Shown: positions 11,991 through 23,584, numbered from the stretch's first letter. The stretch: 64,000 nt of DNA from Alisma plantago-aquatica (GCA_963693085.1 OY856412.1:965554281-965618280), one strand, 5' to 3'. Made by a program: numbers and translations. The notes: generated by a model from the sequence alone, not told the origin.

Positions 11991-13593
11991 CAGAACGAGC
12001 ATGTGGGCTTTGTGTTGCTTTACCACCAATATGTGGAGGTGGTGGGGTGGGTTATTCCCATTCCTATTCCTCTTTCATTCCCTTAGACACCCATTGATTT
12101 CTTCTCTTGTTAAAGAAAACTCTAGATTGCACTAAGTACCTAGAAGAAAAGGTAAGATACCAAACACACTACATAAACATTCACAATATAATGTATTAGG
12201 ATTAAAGTGTGTGTAATTAATCCTATTGTTAGAATTAATAGTACTTATTGAAGTCTAAGTAGACCTTGGGTCCTTAACAATCATTTATTTCCTTATCCCT
12301 AGAAATAGTGTCAAAAGTTAATCATCTACAAATCACACATCCAAAATGGAGGTGAATTAAGAGTAATTGGGCTTTAAATTTTACATGATACCTTATATGT
12401 GCATGATGATAAATATGGTGTCATGTGTAGTAAAAGGGATCAAACACAGGGACCTGGGTGAAAAGTTGTTTAAGATTAGAAGTCTTAGCTTATATAAGTT
12501 GGATCAAATGGTAGATTTAGTGCTCCTTGTAGAACGAGGTGATACAACAATAAATAAGGCAACAAAAGTGGGACAAAACAAGAAATAAACTAATAAAATT
12601 AAACAAGGAAAAAATTAATTGGAATATTTTTATATATCTGGGTATATGGATAGTACTTGGATTTGGTTTCACCATTTAACAACTCTCATCAACATGCAAA
12701 CACTCATACATATTGTATGTGCTTAGCACAATTTACAAGCAATTGTCATTAGTGTTTATCCCCTCTTCTCTCTAGATTGGGTTAGATCTATATCATAGGC
12801 ATGTCTCTCTCACTCTATGACAAACATACAATCAAATTCACAAACATATGATCATCAACTCTAGCATTCCAACACTTTAGTGCTTTCTTACCACTTGTTA
12901 TCTCTAGATTTGGACTAATAATATTCATTCAATGCATTAAAAATTAGACATCACAATAGGTAGCTAATCATGCAAGTGAAGCATTCAAGAACAAGGGTAA
13001 GGACATAAACATTTCTAGAGTACATGTTGGGAGAGCCTTATTGGATACTCCCAATCAAAGTAAGGTCGTCTAGCCACTCATGTTCATGAGAGACAATATA
13101 AAATAACAAATGATGAAGTCCATAGTCTTATGTAAAATGAAGAGAGATGAACAAAGTGGGGAAGAAGGAGGAAACACAACAAAAATAGTATACGTAGAGG
13201 TACTAGAAGTTGATGCATACCTCCTCTTCTCTTGTATGGTGATAGTGAATAATATGGTGGCCTCAACAACCCCTCTCCTCTCAAAGACAGATGTGGAAGC
13301 ATGTGGAAGAAGAGATGGATGAAGCTTCAGCTCTCATCCTTGCCTCCAATGAGGATCTATTATGACTTTAAATCTGGGCACAACTTCATTATAGTGGCCA
13401 AAGTACCTTCATTTAAGGATGAATGCCACTATTTATAGGAGTTGGTCTATGCTTGAGTTACCTAGATGAAGGGGTAGTTTTCTTACGATCCAAGTCTTAG
13501 AGAATGTGCCTCAGGGCATGCTATTAACTAATCTCGACACTAGGGAGCTTATTAAAGGACACATGGATATGTGGAGGCTTGCAATACTTATTG
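11991..13593. other. Unassigned, probably decayed LTR-retrotransposon sequence
   Basis: No coding frame is supported. The stretch near 12430-12530 contains GGGATCAAACACAGGGACC, and 13030-13090 contains a GTCTAGCCACTCATGTTCATGAGAG-type word; such words are common in plant gypsy LTR/leader sequence. On the minus strand a TATAAATA word lies at 13430-13437, and could be an old LTR promoter. No boundaries or target duplications were found. Confidence 0.35.
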
Positions 13594-13737
13594 TAGGGAA
13601 ATATGGCTACATAATAGGTAGTGGAAACAAAAAATTTACTACCATATTTGCCACAAACCAGCAGATCACACCAATAACTATAAGATGGGAAGGATTGTTT
13701 CAAGGATATATCTGGACTTGGAGCAAGTCCAGTGACA
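13594..13737 (-). repeat. LTR scrap, homologous to 24807-24944
   Basis: TGTAGGGAAATATGGCTACA followed by GGTAGNNNAAATAAAAAATTACTA and GGAGCAAGTCCAG recurs at 24807-24944 with moderate divergence. At the second site the sequence continues as an LTR-like relic. Here it stops exactly where the copia third ORF begins (13737/13738), so this is an insertion or recombination breakpoint that truncates that ORF. Confidence 0.6.
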
Positions 13738-14156
13738 TCAATGAACCCCTTATATTCTTCTACAACAATGTTTAACATATTAAGAACATCCTCCTCAGAA
13801 AAGTGAAAACCAAACCCACTAACCATAGAAGAGAAAGAGTGAGCATGGTCAGGATGTGTGGCTAGATTGGCATAGAATTCATTCATGACTTGGGAGGAGT
13901 AGGAGCAGAAGGATGGAATAAGGAATTGGGAAAGATGTTGCACCTCAAAGAGCTCTTCTAGATCAATGATATTAATGAAGTCATTGACGTCCACCGGCTA
14001 TCAAGGAAGAGGAGTCTTTGAGGACAGCTTTAGATAGCAATCTCCAGCGGCAACGTCGTTGAAGGGAATGTAGTTGATGATTGTCAGTGTTAGAGATATC
14101 GTCCTTCCTTTCCTTATCGCAACTTGTTTCTTTCCACATGAAGAAGAGGAAGCCAT
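13738..14156 (-). pseudogene. Third ORF downstream of copia pol (copy A), truncated
   Basis: The start ATG at 14156 gives MASSSS.GKKQVA, followed by a basic stretch and NYIPFNDVAAGDCYLKLSS. After a frame break near 14000 it continues DFINIIDLEELFEVQHLSQF...VMNEFYANLATHPDHAHSF...VSGFGFHFSEEDVLNMLNI and is cut at 13738. The NEFYANL ... VSGFGFHF ... LNMLNI pattern resembles the putative plant transposon protein domain (PF20167-type). Its function is unknown. SIRE-lineage copia elements are known to carry an extra ORF between pol and the 3' LTR, where this one lies. A TATAAATA box and a palindrome array sit just upstream. Confidence 0.65.
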
Positions 14157-14290
14157 CTTGAAGTTATGAGATGGAAGAGAAGCAAGGCAAGATTATGGTA
14201 GAGAGTAGGTAAAAATTTGCACAAGAGAGCACTAGAGGGGAGCTAGAGAAATGAGAGTGTGATTTGGTGAGAAGTGTGGCCATTTTTGGC

Positions 14291-14300
14291 TGTATTTATA
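14291..14300 (-). promoter_or_regulatory. Internal TATA box upstream of the third ORF (copy A)
   Basis: TATAAATACA on the minus strand, 135 bp upstream of the ORF3 ATG at 14156. The family's own LTR promoter uses the same core (TATAAATAGG). It lies immediately downstream of the palindrome array at 14317-14644, the same order as in the LTR. This suggests a separate transcript for ORF3; no experimental support is visible from sequence. Confidence 0.5.
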
Positions 14301-14316
14301 GCAAAACAAAACCCTT

Positions 14317-14644
14317 CTCGATCGAAAAATTTGTTGAACGAGAGCCCCAACGGTCATTTTTTAGATGCTCCTCTCGGTCGGCCAACAGTCGCTTGGTCGA
14401 CGTTTTGAAAAGTAGTCGTTGTGCCCCTTTTTTTCAAATAAAAAATTGCATCTTATATCAGTCGAATGGGAGGTCCACCAAGATGTTCTCGGTCGAAAAT
14501 TTTGTCGACCCAGGCCATTGCTGAGTTAGAATATACAAATACACTCAGTGGATGTTGGTAGAGAAAGGGGACCAACCGAGTGATTCTCAGTCAACAAACT
14601 TGTCGACCGAGATAGTTCTCGGTCGAGGTTTTTGCAGACTGACT
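14317..14644. repeat. Palindrome array in the pol-ORF3 spacer
   Basis: Degenerate but recognisable copies of TCGGTCGA - 8 to 10 nt - TCGACCGA occur in adjacent pairs, for example around 14317-14345, 14370-14405, 14490-14512, 14586-14612 and 14617-14644. Several arms are mutated. The array lies between the pol stop and the ORF3 promoter. Confidence 0.75.
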
Positions 14645-14738
14645 GAACTGCTATGAATGGTCATAGTGAAGGATGTTTGAGCTTGTTTTTAGTAATAGTC
14701 ATGAAAAGAAAGTATGAGACTGTAGTAATTTATAAATT

Positions 14739-17700
14739 TTAAGAGTGTGGAGCACATATATCAAAGAAGACATCATCTATGGGAGTAATAAGTAACTTCT
14801 TTCTAATATATTAAAATTGATCAAGTGGAAGTGGTTTTGTAAAGATATCAGCCACTTGTTCATTAGTGTCAACATGATGAAGAGATATATGATTTTTAGA
14901 AATATAAGCCCTTAAGAAATGATGTCAAATTTCAATATGTTTAGCATGACTATGTAAAACAGGATTTTGTGCCAAATTTATAGCACTTGTATTATCACAT
15001 GAAAATGTAAAGCCATAATCATTCAAAACTTGTTGCATGTAAATAACTTGAGCACAACATGAACTGGCTGCCATATATTTGGCTTTAGTGGTAGAAAGGG
15101 AAACTGTGTTTTGTTTCTTACTACACCATGATACTAAAGCTCGTCCTAATAAGAAACAACCACCACTTGTGATTTTGCGATCATATCGACAACCAGCAGA
15201 ATCAGCATCGGTAAAAGCTTTTAAATCTAGTGATAGACCTTTAGGATACCATAATCCATAGTTGGTAGTACCGGTGAGATATCTTAAGATACGTTTAATG
15301 TCTTGTAAATGAGATTGCATTGGTTTATATTGAAATCTAGCACAAAGTCCAACGGAAAACATAATGTTTGGTCTAGAAGCAGTTAAGTATAACAAGCTAC
15401 CAATCATAGACCTATATAAGGAATCATCAATGGGTTCTCCATCTTCATCCTTGTCAATTTTAGCAGAGGTGGCCATTGGTGTGGTAGCATGCTTACAATT
15501 TTCCATTCCAAATCATTTTAATAGTTCATTAGTGGACTTCTCTTGGCTTATGAAAATCCCAGCGGACGTTTGTTTTATTTGAAAACCAAGAAAGAATGTA
15601 AATTCTCCCATAAGACTCATTTCAAATTCCTTTTGCTATATTTCACTAAATTGTTGGCATAAGGAATCATTTGAGGCACCAAAAATGATATCATCAACAT
15701 ATACTTGTACAACAAGAAAATTAGATTCATATGTTTTGAAGAATAATGTAGAGTCTGAATTTCCTATTGAGAAACTGTAATCGAATAGATAATTTTTAAG
15801 TCTTTCATACTAGTTTCGAGGTGCTTGTTTAAGCCCATAAAGTGCCTTTTTAAGTTTATATACATGATCACTTTTACTAGGGATTTTGAATCCAAGTGGT
15901 TGGCAACATATACTTCTTCTTGTATGATTCCATTTAAAAATGCACTCTTTACATTCATTTGGAATAGTTTGATGTCTTTGTGGGCAGCTATGGCTAATAG
16001 CATTCTAATAGCTTCAACTCTTGCCACGGATGCATAGGTTTCATCAAAATCTATTTCTTCTTGTTGATTATACCCTTGAGCCACCAATCTAGCTTTGTTT
16101 CTTACTACCTCCCCTGCTTCATTAAGTTTATTTCGAAAAACCCATTTAGTTCCAATGATGGTTTTGTCTTGTGGTTTAGGAACTAAGTCCCATACCTCAT
16201 TTTTTGTGAACCGATTTAGTTCGTCTTGCATAGCCATTATCCAATATTCATCTTTTAGTTCTTCATTTACCTTTTTAGGTTCAATGATCAATACAAATGC
16301 CATATTTGCAAAATCTCTAAATGATGATCGAGTTTTTACTTTATCATGAGAATTTCTAATGATTAAATCTTGGGGATGATCTTTGATTAATCTAGGAACA
16401 TGTTGTTGTGTCTCATTTTGTTGATTATTTTCAGTATTTTGATCGTCTTTTGTGGTTATAGTTAAGTCTTCTATTTGATGAGTAATGTCATTTATATCCT
16501 CATATTCATTTTCAGCATTTTGAGTTATTACCTCATGAAAAATGATATGGATGGATTCTTCAACTTTTCTAGTAATAGTATTGTAAATTCTAAAAGCTTT
16601 GCTAGAAGTTTAATATCCCAAAAAGAATGTTTTATGTGATTTAGAATCAAATTTGTCTTTATCATCTTTGGTATTTAAGATATAACAAGTTGTCCCAAAG
16701 GTATGAAAATAATCAACTCTTGTTTTTTTGTTGAAGATGAGTTCATATGGAGTTTTCTTTAGATGAGAATGTACCGTTACTCTATTTAACACATAGCATG
16801 TTGTATTACTGCTTCAACCCAAAAAGTTTTAGGTGTATTATGTTAAAGTAACATTGTTCTAGACATTTCTTATAAGGATCTATTTTTCCTTTCTACTATG
16901 CCATTTTGTTGTGGAGTGCATGGTGCTGAAAAATTATGAGTGTATCCTTGAGATGTACAAAATTCTTCAAAGATATGATTTTTAAATTCCCCACCATGAT
17001 CACTCCTAATTGTACATATTTTATTTTGTAATATATTTTCAATCTTAGAACAAAATTTTATGAATGTTTGAATTGTATCATCTTTGTTTGCAAGAAAATG
17101 GACCCATGTGTATCTACTATAATCATCTACAATGACAAAGCAATATCTTTTCCACCAATAGATTGAGTTCTCATAGGACCAAACAAATCCATGTGAATAA
17201 ACTTTAATGATCTAGTAGTGCTAAGCATTGTTTTTTATTTGAAAGAAGTTTTGCTTTGCTTTCCTAGGGTACAAGGTTCACAATTTTTAGGTTTATCAAA
17301 AGATATCTTAGGTAACCCACATACAAGATCATATTTAATCAACTTTTTGATAACATGTGAACTTGCATGGCCTAATTTTCTATGCCATAGTTGTAAGGAT
17401 TCATCTTTTGCAAGAAGGCATTTTCCAATAATGGCTTGCATAGAATTAGGCCTAAGTATATATAGATTTTCTATTCTTTTTCCTTCATAAATGATTTCAT
17501 TAGTGTTTTCAATCAATAGTTTGCAACAAGTTTTATTGAATAAGACATCATAGCCACTATCACACAGTTGACTAACACTAATTAAATTATGATGTAGGCC
17601 ATCAATAAGTAAAACATTTTTTATTTGAAGATTTGTACAATTGTACCTATTCCAGCAATCTTTCCTTTTCCATTGTCTCCAAAAGTGATTGTGCCGCCTT

Positions 17701-17869
17701 TCTTTTCTTCAAATGTTTGAAAGGCCTTTTTATTGCCGGTCATATGATTAGAACATCCACTATCAACCACCCAATCCTGCAAAAGAGATAGATTTTGGTA
17801 CCCATGTGATGGTCCTCTTTGGTTAGAGTCATTTAATAACAAACTGAATATAGATACATGATTTAACAA
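14739..17869 (-). pseudogene. Ty1/copia pol (protease, integrase, reverse transcriptase, RNase H), SIRE/Maximus-like, frameshifted
   Basis: In order on the minus strand: aspartic protease with WVVDSGCSNHMTG (17869-17621); GAG-pre-integrase and zinc-binding segment LWHRKLGHASSHVIKKL and CEPCTLGKQ (17516-17235); integrase core with HMDLFGPM, IRSDHGGEFKN and PQQNGIVERKN, so the D,D,E triad is visible (about 17200-16850); reverse transcriptase with WVFRNKLNEAGEVVRNKARL, ETYASVARVEAIRMLLA and YVDDIIFGA (16303 to about 15600); RNase H with DADSAGCRYDRKITSGGC and SLSTTKAKYMAA (15506-14925). The stop is at 14739-14741. At least several frameshifts or stops break it (near 17530, 16600, 15760, 15510). 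The VARVEAIRMLLA and SGCSNHMTG variants favour the SIRE/Maximus lineage. Confidence 0.9.
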
Positions 17870-17899
17870 TTGGATGTTTTAAGTTGAACAGAATTACAT

Positions 17900-18168
17900 T
17901 CGATCGACAAATATCTCGACCGAAGAGTGTCTCGGTCGAAGATTTTGTCGACCGAGTGTGTTGCTACTATTTTTTCAGGTTGATATATGCGTGAAATAGT
18001 AACTTTCTTGGTCGACTATTTTCTCGACCGAAGATATCTTGGTCGAATATTTTCTTGACCGAGATTGTTACTATTGCTACAACAAGTTCAGGTTTGATAC
18101 AGGCATTCCCTTGGTCAAATATTTTCTCGACTGAGGAGCTTCTCAGTCGAACTCTTTCTCGACCGAGT
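17900..18168. repeat. Palindrome array in the gag-pol spacer (three pairs)
   Basis: Six dyads of the type TCGGTCGA-(8-10 nt)-TCGACCGA are arranged as three adjacent pairs (about 17900-17955, 18008-18062, 18112-18168). They are separated by about 50-bp linkers that resemble each other (GTTGCTACTATT...TTCAGGTT). The array lies wholly in the 443-bp non-coding gap between the gag stop (18313) and the first open pol sequence (17869). Confidence 0.85.
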
Positions 18169-18312
18169 GTGTTTCTATTTGATTTCAACAATCTCATTTG
18201 TTCTAATTTATTGTAATATGCTAAGGTACCAATACATTTTGTTGAGATAAGACATTATAATATTCAAAATGAAATTTTAGGTCAAATCTCAACTTAATCA
18301 CATTCAAGTTTT

Positions 18313-20063
18313 CTAGGTTTGGAGTCTTGGAACCCAAACTAATTCAATATCCTTTTTCTTGTATGGGCATGAGAAAGTATAGTGTCCAAGACGTAAGCAA
18401 TAATGACAACAAATGGAATCTATTTCATTTCTCTTTCTAAGGTTTTAGGTTGAGTTGTTCTTGGGTACATATATGATCTTAGTTTTGGCTGCTTGTTCTC
18501 TCCTAGGTTTAGGTTGATGAGATTTTCCTTTTGGAACATGTCCTAAACATCTCCTTCCAATATGACCAGAAGAATCCTTTAGGATCTTATCAAGAACACC
18601 ATTATTTTTCAAGCTACTAATTTTCTTTTGTAACTTAGCAATCTCATCCATTTTCTTTTTTATATTTGACTTTGCTTGGTCTAGATGAGATGATAAAGCA
18701 TCTCTTTCTTTGACAATAGCATCATAATCTAGATGAGTACACAAGATAGGTTGAGTTTGGAGATCATTTAATTTTGCAAGCAATTCAACCTTTTCTTGAC
18801 AAAGCAAATTATAGTTCGATTCAAGAATAAGAAACTTTGTATTGCAATCATTAAAAGATGATTTCAAGGTAGAATGTTCATAAATAATACTTTCCTTTTC
18901 AGAATCAAGATCATTTAATTTATCATACAATTCTTCATTATTTTTGTAACTCTCCTTAGTTTCTTTTTACAATCAATATATTTTTTATGTAATTCTTCAA
19001 TACTAGAAACTAATTCTTCTTTTGATAAATCAAGTAGGCTTACCTCATTTTAGTCTTCATTTTCATCTTCTTTGGCCATAAAACATTCTACATTTTCTTC
19101 TCCACTTTCACTATCATCACGTGACTCTTCCCATGTAGCTTTGTATGCTTTCTCTCCCTTCTTGGAAGAGACTTTCTTCCCTTTCTTTATCTTAGGACAC
19201 TCATTTTTGACATGTCCTTTCTTGCCGCATTCGAAACACCTAAGAGAGTAAGAAGAAGTAACACTAGAATTTTTGTTAGATATATACCTTTTATATTTCT
19301 TACCATTGACAATAAGTGCATCTTCTTCATCATCTCCTTCACTTGTTTCATCACTTTCTTGAGTGATGACTTTTATAACTTTTAGGGCTACATCCTTTCT
19401 TCTTTCTTTTTGAAGTTCAAGCTCCCATCTTTCTTCCTCCTCTAAGGTAACCTCATGAGTTTCCAAATTGCCAATGAGTTGTTCCATCTTCAGTTTGGTG
19501 AGGTCATTTGCTTCTTCAATGGGTGTCACTTTCAGCTTGTATTTTGGAGGCAAGGACCTAAGACTCTTTGAGACTTGATTTTCTTGACTTACGTATTTTC
19601 CTAATGCACTTAAGCCATTAATAATAGTACAAAATCGTGCATACATGATAGACTCATTTGGTTGTGTAAGAAACTATTCAATTTTTTGTTTAAGCATATT
19701 AATCTTAGAATTTTTAACTTGTATGATTCCTTCATGTGTAATGGAAAGTCTATGTCATATATCATATGCAGTTTCACATGAGGAAATTCTATTAAATTCA
19801 CTTACCGAAATAGAGCAATATAAAATACTTACAGCCTTGGATTTCAGTTGAGCTTGTTTTACAGTATTGGCATCCCATGTGACATACTCGGTTTCCAAAA
19901 GCTCATATGGAGTAGACACCATCCTCCAAAGCTCCCAGTTGATGCCTTGAAAGTAAAATTGCTACCTTCTCTTTCAATAGTTGTAGTTGCTTCCATCTAA
20001 CGGTGGTGGACAAGATACGTAGGTTCCCTCCAAGTTCAGGTTGTTGAGCACACCATCTCCCAT
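18313..20063 (-). pseudogene. Ty1/copia gag (copy A), frameshifted
   Basis: The likely start is ATG at 20063, giving MGDGVLNNLNLEGTYVSCPP then a PPLDGSNYNY motif, the usual opening of plant copia Gag. The UBN2-type capsid region follows in broken frames (about 19890-19450: QLKSKAVSILYCSIS, ETAYDIWHRLSITHEG, LPPKYKLKVTPIEEAND). Next come a CCHC knuckle CFECGKKGHVKNEC (near 19230), a Glu/Asp-rich linker, a long coiled coil (18930-18560), and a second knuckle CHYCLRLGHYTFSC (near 18400), ending ELVWVPRLQT at a TAG (18313-18315). Two zinc knuckles around a coiled coil are characteristic of the SIRE type. Internal stops at about 19050 and 19680 show it is dead. Confidence 0.85.
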
Positions 20064-20096
20064 GCTTCAAGACCTATTAAGGCTCCTTGAAGACCT

Positions 20097-20108
20097 ACTC
20101 TGATACCA
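20097..20108 (-). other. Primer-binding site of copia copy A
   Basis: Minus-strand TGGTATCAGAGT begins 2 bp inside the LTR edge. It is complementary to the 3' end of initiator methionine tRNA (canonical TGGTATCAGAGC), with one change at its last base. Confidence 0.85.
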
Positions 20109-20840
20109 ATTGAAAGATCTAGAGGGGGTGGGGTGGATAGAGATTTTTTGAGTTTTTAAATTTAATTAAACAATTAAACACTTGAATAAGAAGTAGGAGG
20201 AAACAAGGAAGACACAAGGATGTAGAGTGTTTCCTACCTTAGAAATCTAAGGTAGTCAATCCCTACCCGATTATTTCCAATCGGGATTTTGAAAGAAACT
20301 TATTTTATTACCTATTGAGGATGTTACACAAAATATAATTTCTTTCCTACACCCTTCAAGTAACCTTCACCTGAAGTAGCCTCAATCCTCCTAGAAGCAG
20401 CATCCTGAAGTAACTCCAAGCTCACCCTTGAAGTAGCCTTCACTTGAAGTAGCTTCAATCCTTAAGGTAGCCTTCTGAAGTAACTCCAAGTCACCGGGAG
20501 CATCCTTCACCACCTTGATGTAGTCCCACAAACCTCCTTTCAACAGCCTCCAACCTAGGAGTAGTCAAGGAGAACAAGATATAATAAAAAGGAACAAGAT
20601 TGGAAGAAAGAAACAATGTTACTAATGAGTATAGTGCTTTGATCCTATATCAAGCGTATTGATCTCCTATCCACTGTAGATGAACGAGGTCGTGTGGTGG
20701 CTAGGAGATACTAAGATATAGGACACTAATGAAGAGCTCAAGAAACTGAATTGCAAGTGAAACTTTGCTTGTTACTCACATAGTATGATTCTCAAGTTGC
20801 AATTGTGTATGCTCAAGTGCTTTGGGTGTCCTAAGGCATG

Positions 20841-20851
20841 TCCTATTTATA
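20841..20851 (-). promoter_or_regulatory. LTR TATA box (copia A/C)
   Basis: Minus-strand TATAAATAGGA, at the position conserved in the sister LTRs (28191-28201 and 32709-32719). The palindrome array lies about 140-350 bp upstream. Confidence 0.7.
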
Positions 20852-20988
20852 GGAATGGCTTACAAGGGTCTAGGGACGTTTTGGAAACTTTATAGGTTGT
20901 TCTTAGTGCTCAACTAGCCATTAGGTGTCCACTAATTACATATCAACGACTAGTTGTTTAAGATTGAAAAGTGCAGTCCATAACCTTT

Positions 20989-21200
20989 CTTGGTCGAGAA
21001 GTTTGTCGACCGAGTGTCTCTCTGTCGAGAATTTCTTCGACTGAGGTGAGGTCTGGAGTGTGTGTATTGCAACGTTCATTTTCAACTACCAACCACTTTT
21101 TGACTCAGTCTAACATCTATAGAATTTGCTGGCAGGGCTATTGTCGGTCGAGAACTTTATCGACCGAGAGTGTCTCGGTCGAGGACTTTGTTGACCGAGA
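20989..21200. repeat. Palindrome array in LTR U3 (copia A/C)
   Basis: Four TCGGTCGA...TCGACCGA dyads occur as two adjacent pairs (about 20989-21045 and 21147-21200). The spacer between pairs contains GCAACGTTCATTTTCAACTACCA. The same two-pair layout and spacer occur in the LTRs at 28338-28527 and 32856-33045. Confidence 0.85.
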
Positions 21201-21560
21201 AAATCCTTGTTGCAATGTGTTGAATCATCTACCAAGTGTGTGTATCAATGTGTAATTGTACTTATATCTTAAGGGAGGATCTATCTAAGTGTTGTGAGTG
21301 GATAGGGAATATCTAACGCTTGATTTACATGATATCTATGTACTTCTACATTATATACGTGTACAAGTTTTTACATTGAATACAATCATGAAAATAAACG
21401 TAATCTAAGCAAGTTGATCTTCCCATTTGTATTGTTCTTCAACAATCCACTTCCTTATTTTTTTATCCCTGAAATACTCAAATAACAAGTTAGATCCACA
21501 AGAATGAAATATTTGTCAGCATCAAAACAAAGGGTTTAATCATGTCCAATTTAGCCAACA

Positions 21561-21906
21561 ATCTCCCCCTTCTTGAAGATGACAAACATTTCTAAAATAT
21601 AAATCAATGGAATTTAAATAGCATGAGTTTCATACCTGAGTTTTACCTTATGTAAACATTCTCTTGTTTATTCATGGAGTGTGTGCTAGTTATTCCCAAA
21701 GAGGTGTGGAACATAGTATCCAACTCTTTAAGGAATATAGCAACATTTTATGTGAAGCCAAGAGATTTTGAAACTCATTTAATTTTGAGTTATATAATTT
21801 TGTATTTGATTTATATTACTTCTCCCCCTTGTCATTTCAAAAAGATAACCAATCATTATAATTAAGACTATTATTAGTACTCCCCCTAAATATGATGCTC
21901 CCCCTC
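21561..21906 (-). other. Polypurine tract and secondary AGGGGGAG tracts (copy C)
   Basis: AAGAAGGGGGAGAT on the minus strand abuts the LTR start at 21560 and is the expected plus-strand primer. Further AGGGGGAG/TAGGGGGAG words occur at about 21821-21830, 21880-21887 and 21898-21906. The sister element has the same repetition (28876-29502). Confidence 0.75.
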
Positions 21907-22232
21907 AATATGATACTTAAATGTGAAAAACAAAGGTAAGATGTGTCCAATTTAAGCCACAAAGTAATCACTTTTTATTATCATGATAACAACAAGCTCA
22001 AGTACATAAAAGAAAGATAGTCCATTACAAAGTGATTACAATCATCTCACTACATGATTACACCTCACTAAAAAGAACTCAGAATGTCATCAACCTCAGG
22101 ATCTTTTCCAAGGAAAGGAGCAACACCATAGTACTTCACCAATGACTACCGGTCAAGTGCACCTATATTGGTGAGGGTGTAAGCTTCCAAGAAGGTGGGT
22201 ACATGATCAAAACAAAAGTGGGCAGCAATATC

Positions 22233-23430
22233 TTAAAGTTGCATTGGTGAGAATTGGGTGTGGGAGAGGTCAAGTGATGGTGGAGGTGGAACTTGAGTGT
22301 AGTCGTGAGATGGATTGTAAGGGTATAGATGACCAGGATAATGGGAATAAGGATAGTTGTCTGGGTCATTTGGAGTGAGTGCTTGCATTCGTTGGTTGAT
22401 GTAGGTCATAGCATTATGAATATAGTCCATTTGTCTTGCTAAGTGATAGGTAGCTCCAATTAAGTAGGTAATGTTATTGGATAGGTGATTAATGGGTTGA
22501 CTAGGAATAGTAGGAGATAGAGGAATATCTTGCGTGGATGGCTCCCCTTCAGTCCTAGCCCTTTTATGTCCAAAATCGATACCCATTTTCTCAACTATAT
22601 TTCTAGTAATTTTTTGAGGTTTCCTATCACATTTCAAAACTAGGTCCTCAAGGCTTTTCTTAAGACAGTGTTGGGTAATTTGTCAAACAAAGTCGGCATA
22701 AGGAGGATTCCTAGTAAATTCAACCATATTTTTTAGAATAAGGCAAATGAAGTTTATGGGTATACTAGTTAGAATGGCATAAGTGAGATACATGCAAAAT
22801 GTAGGTACCTCTGATTTGTTATCTCTAGGATAAATATTGGTGGAAATAATTAGATTTACTATCCTAGCTTCGGGTTTTAGATTAATTGCATAGTAGGTAC
22901 CCCGTTCTTCATGGCAAGTGTGTTGGGTAGAAAAATGGTTCTCTTAATATCACTCAAACTAATGGTGGTGTCATCTGGTGATAGCTTATTAAGAGGATTT
23001 CTAGTGGTTAGATCAATGAACCCCTTATATTCTTATACATTAATGTTTGACATATTAAGAACATCCTCCTCAAAAAAGTGAAAACCAAACCCACTAACCA
23101 TAGAAGAGAAAGAGTGAGCATGGTCGGGATGTGTTGCTAGATTGACATAGAATTCATTCACGGCTTGGGAGTAGTAGGAGCGGAAGGATGGAATAAGGAA
23201 TTTGGAAAGATGTTGCACCTCAAAGAGCTCTTCTAGATCAAAGATATTGATGAAGTCAATGACGTCCACTGGCCGTCGAGGAAGAGGAGTCATTGAGGAT
23301 AGCTTTAGATAGTGATCTCCGGCGGCAACATCGTTGAAGGGAATGTCGTTGATGATCGTCAGCGCCAGAGAGACCGTCCTTCCTTTCCTTCCGCAACTTG
23401 CTTCTTTCCACGTGAAGAAGAGGAAGCCAT
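22233..23430 (-). pseudogene. Third ORF of copia copy C (PF20167-like plant transposon protein)
   Basis: The ATG at 23430 (MASSSS.GKKQVA) matches the start of the copy A ORF; an early frameshift follows. Recognisable segments are DFINIFDLEELFEVQHLSKF, AVNEFYVNLATHPDHAHSFS and VSGFGFHFFEEDVLNM (to 23033), then EYKGFIDLTTRNPLNKL. In another frame come KPEARIVNLIISTNIYPRDN and TYAILTSIPINFICLILKNM, the usual second half of the putative plant transposon protein domain. The C-terminal open piece (22637-22233) has KKITRN-type basic sequence, KRARTEGEPST, and a predicted helical segment (NNITYLIGATYHLARQMDYI), then a Tyr/Pro-rich tail. Full length would be about 400 residues. Function unknown; several stops and shifts. 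Confidence 0.65.
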
Positions 23431-23573
23431 CTTGAAGTTTTGAGATGGAAGAGAAGCAAGGCAAGATTACGGTAGAGAGTAGCTGAAAATTCGCACTAGA
23501 GAGCACTAGAGGGGAGCTAGAGAAGTTAGAGTGTGAATTGGTGAGGAGTGTGGCCGTTTTGGGCTATATTTAT

Positions 23574-23584
23574 CGCAAAATAGA
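23574..23584 (-). promoter_or_regulatory. TATA-like box upstream of the third ORF (copy C)
   Basis: The minus-strand GATAAATATAG lies at the position equivalent to TATAAATACA in copy A, about 150 bp ahead of the ATG. A single TCGGTCGA half-site remains at 23592-23600 before the copy is truncated at about 23608. Confidence 0.4.

Larger units (their letters stand above)
20111..21560 (-). repeat. Shared copia LTR (copies A and C), about 1450 bp
   Basis: Read on the minus strand it starts TGTTGGCTAAATTGGACATG and ends ...AGATCTTTCA, so the ends are TG...CA. Its neighbours are the polypurine tract at 21561 and the primer-binding site at 20108. It is clearly homologous, block by block, with the LTRs of the 27-33 kb element (TATA region, paired palindromes, ACGCTTGATTTACATG, GTACAAGTTTTTAC). 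It is more diverged than those two are from each other. Confidence 0.88.

Noticed and set aside
17967..18197. 76-codon frame in the gag-pol spacer
   Set aside because: It reads through the palindrome array; the protein repeats mirror the DNA dyads.
22163..22369. 68-codon Thr/Ile/Leu-rich minus-strand frame
   Set aside because: Shadow of the third ORF of copy C, which occupies another frame of the same strand.
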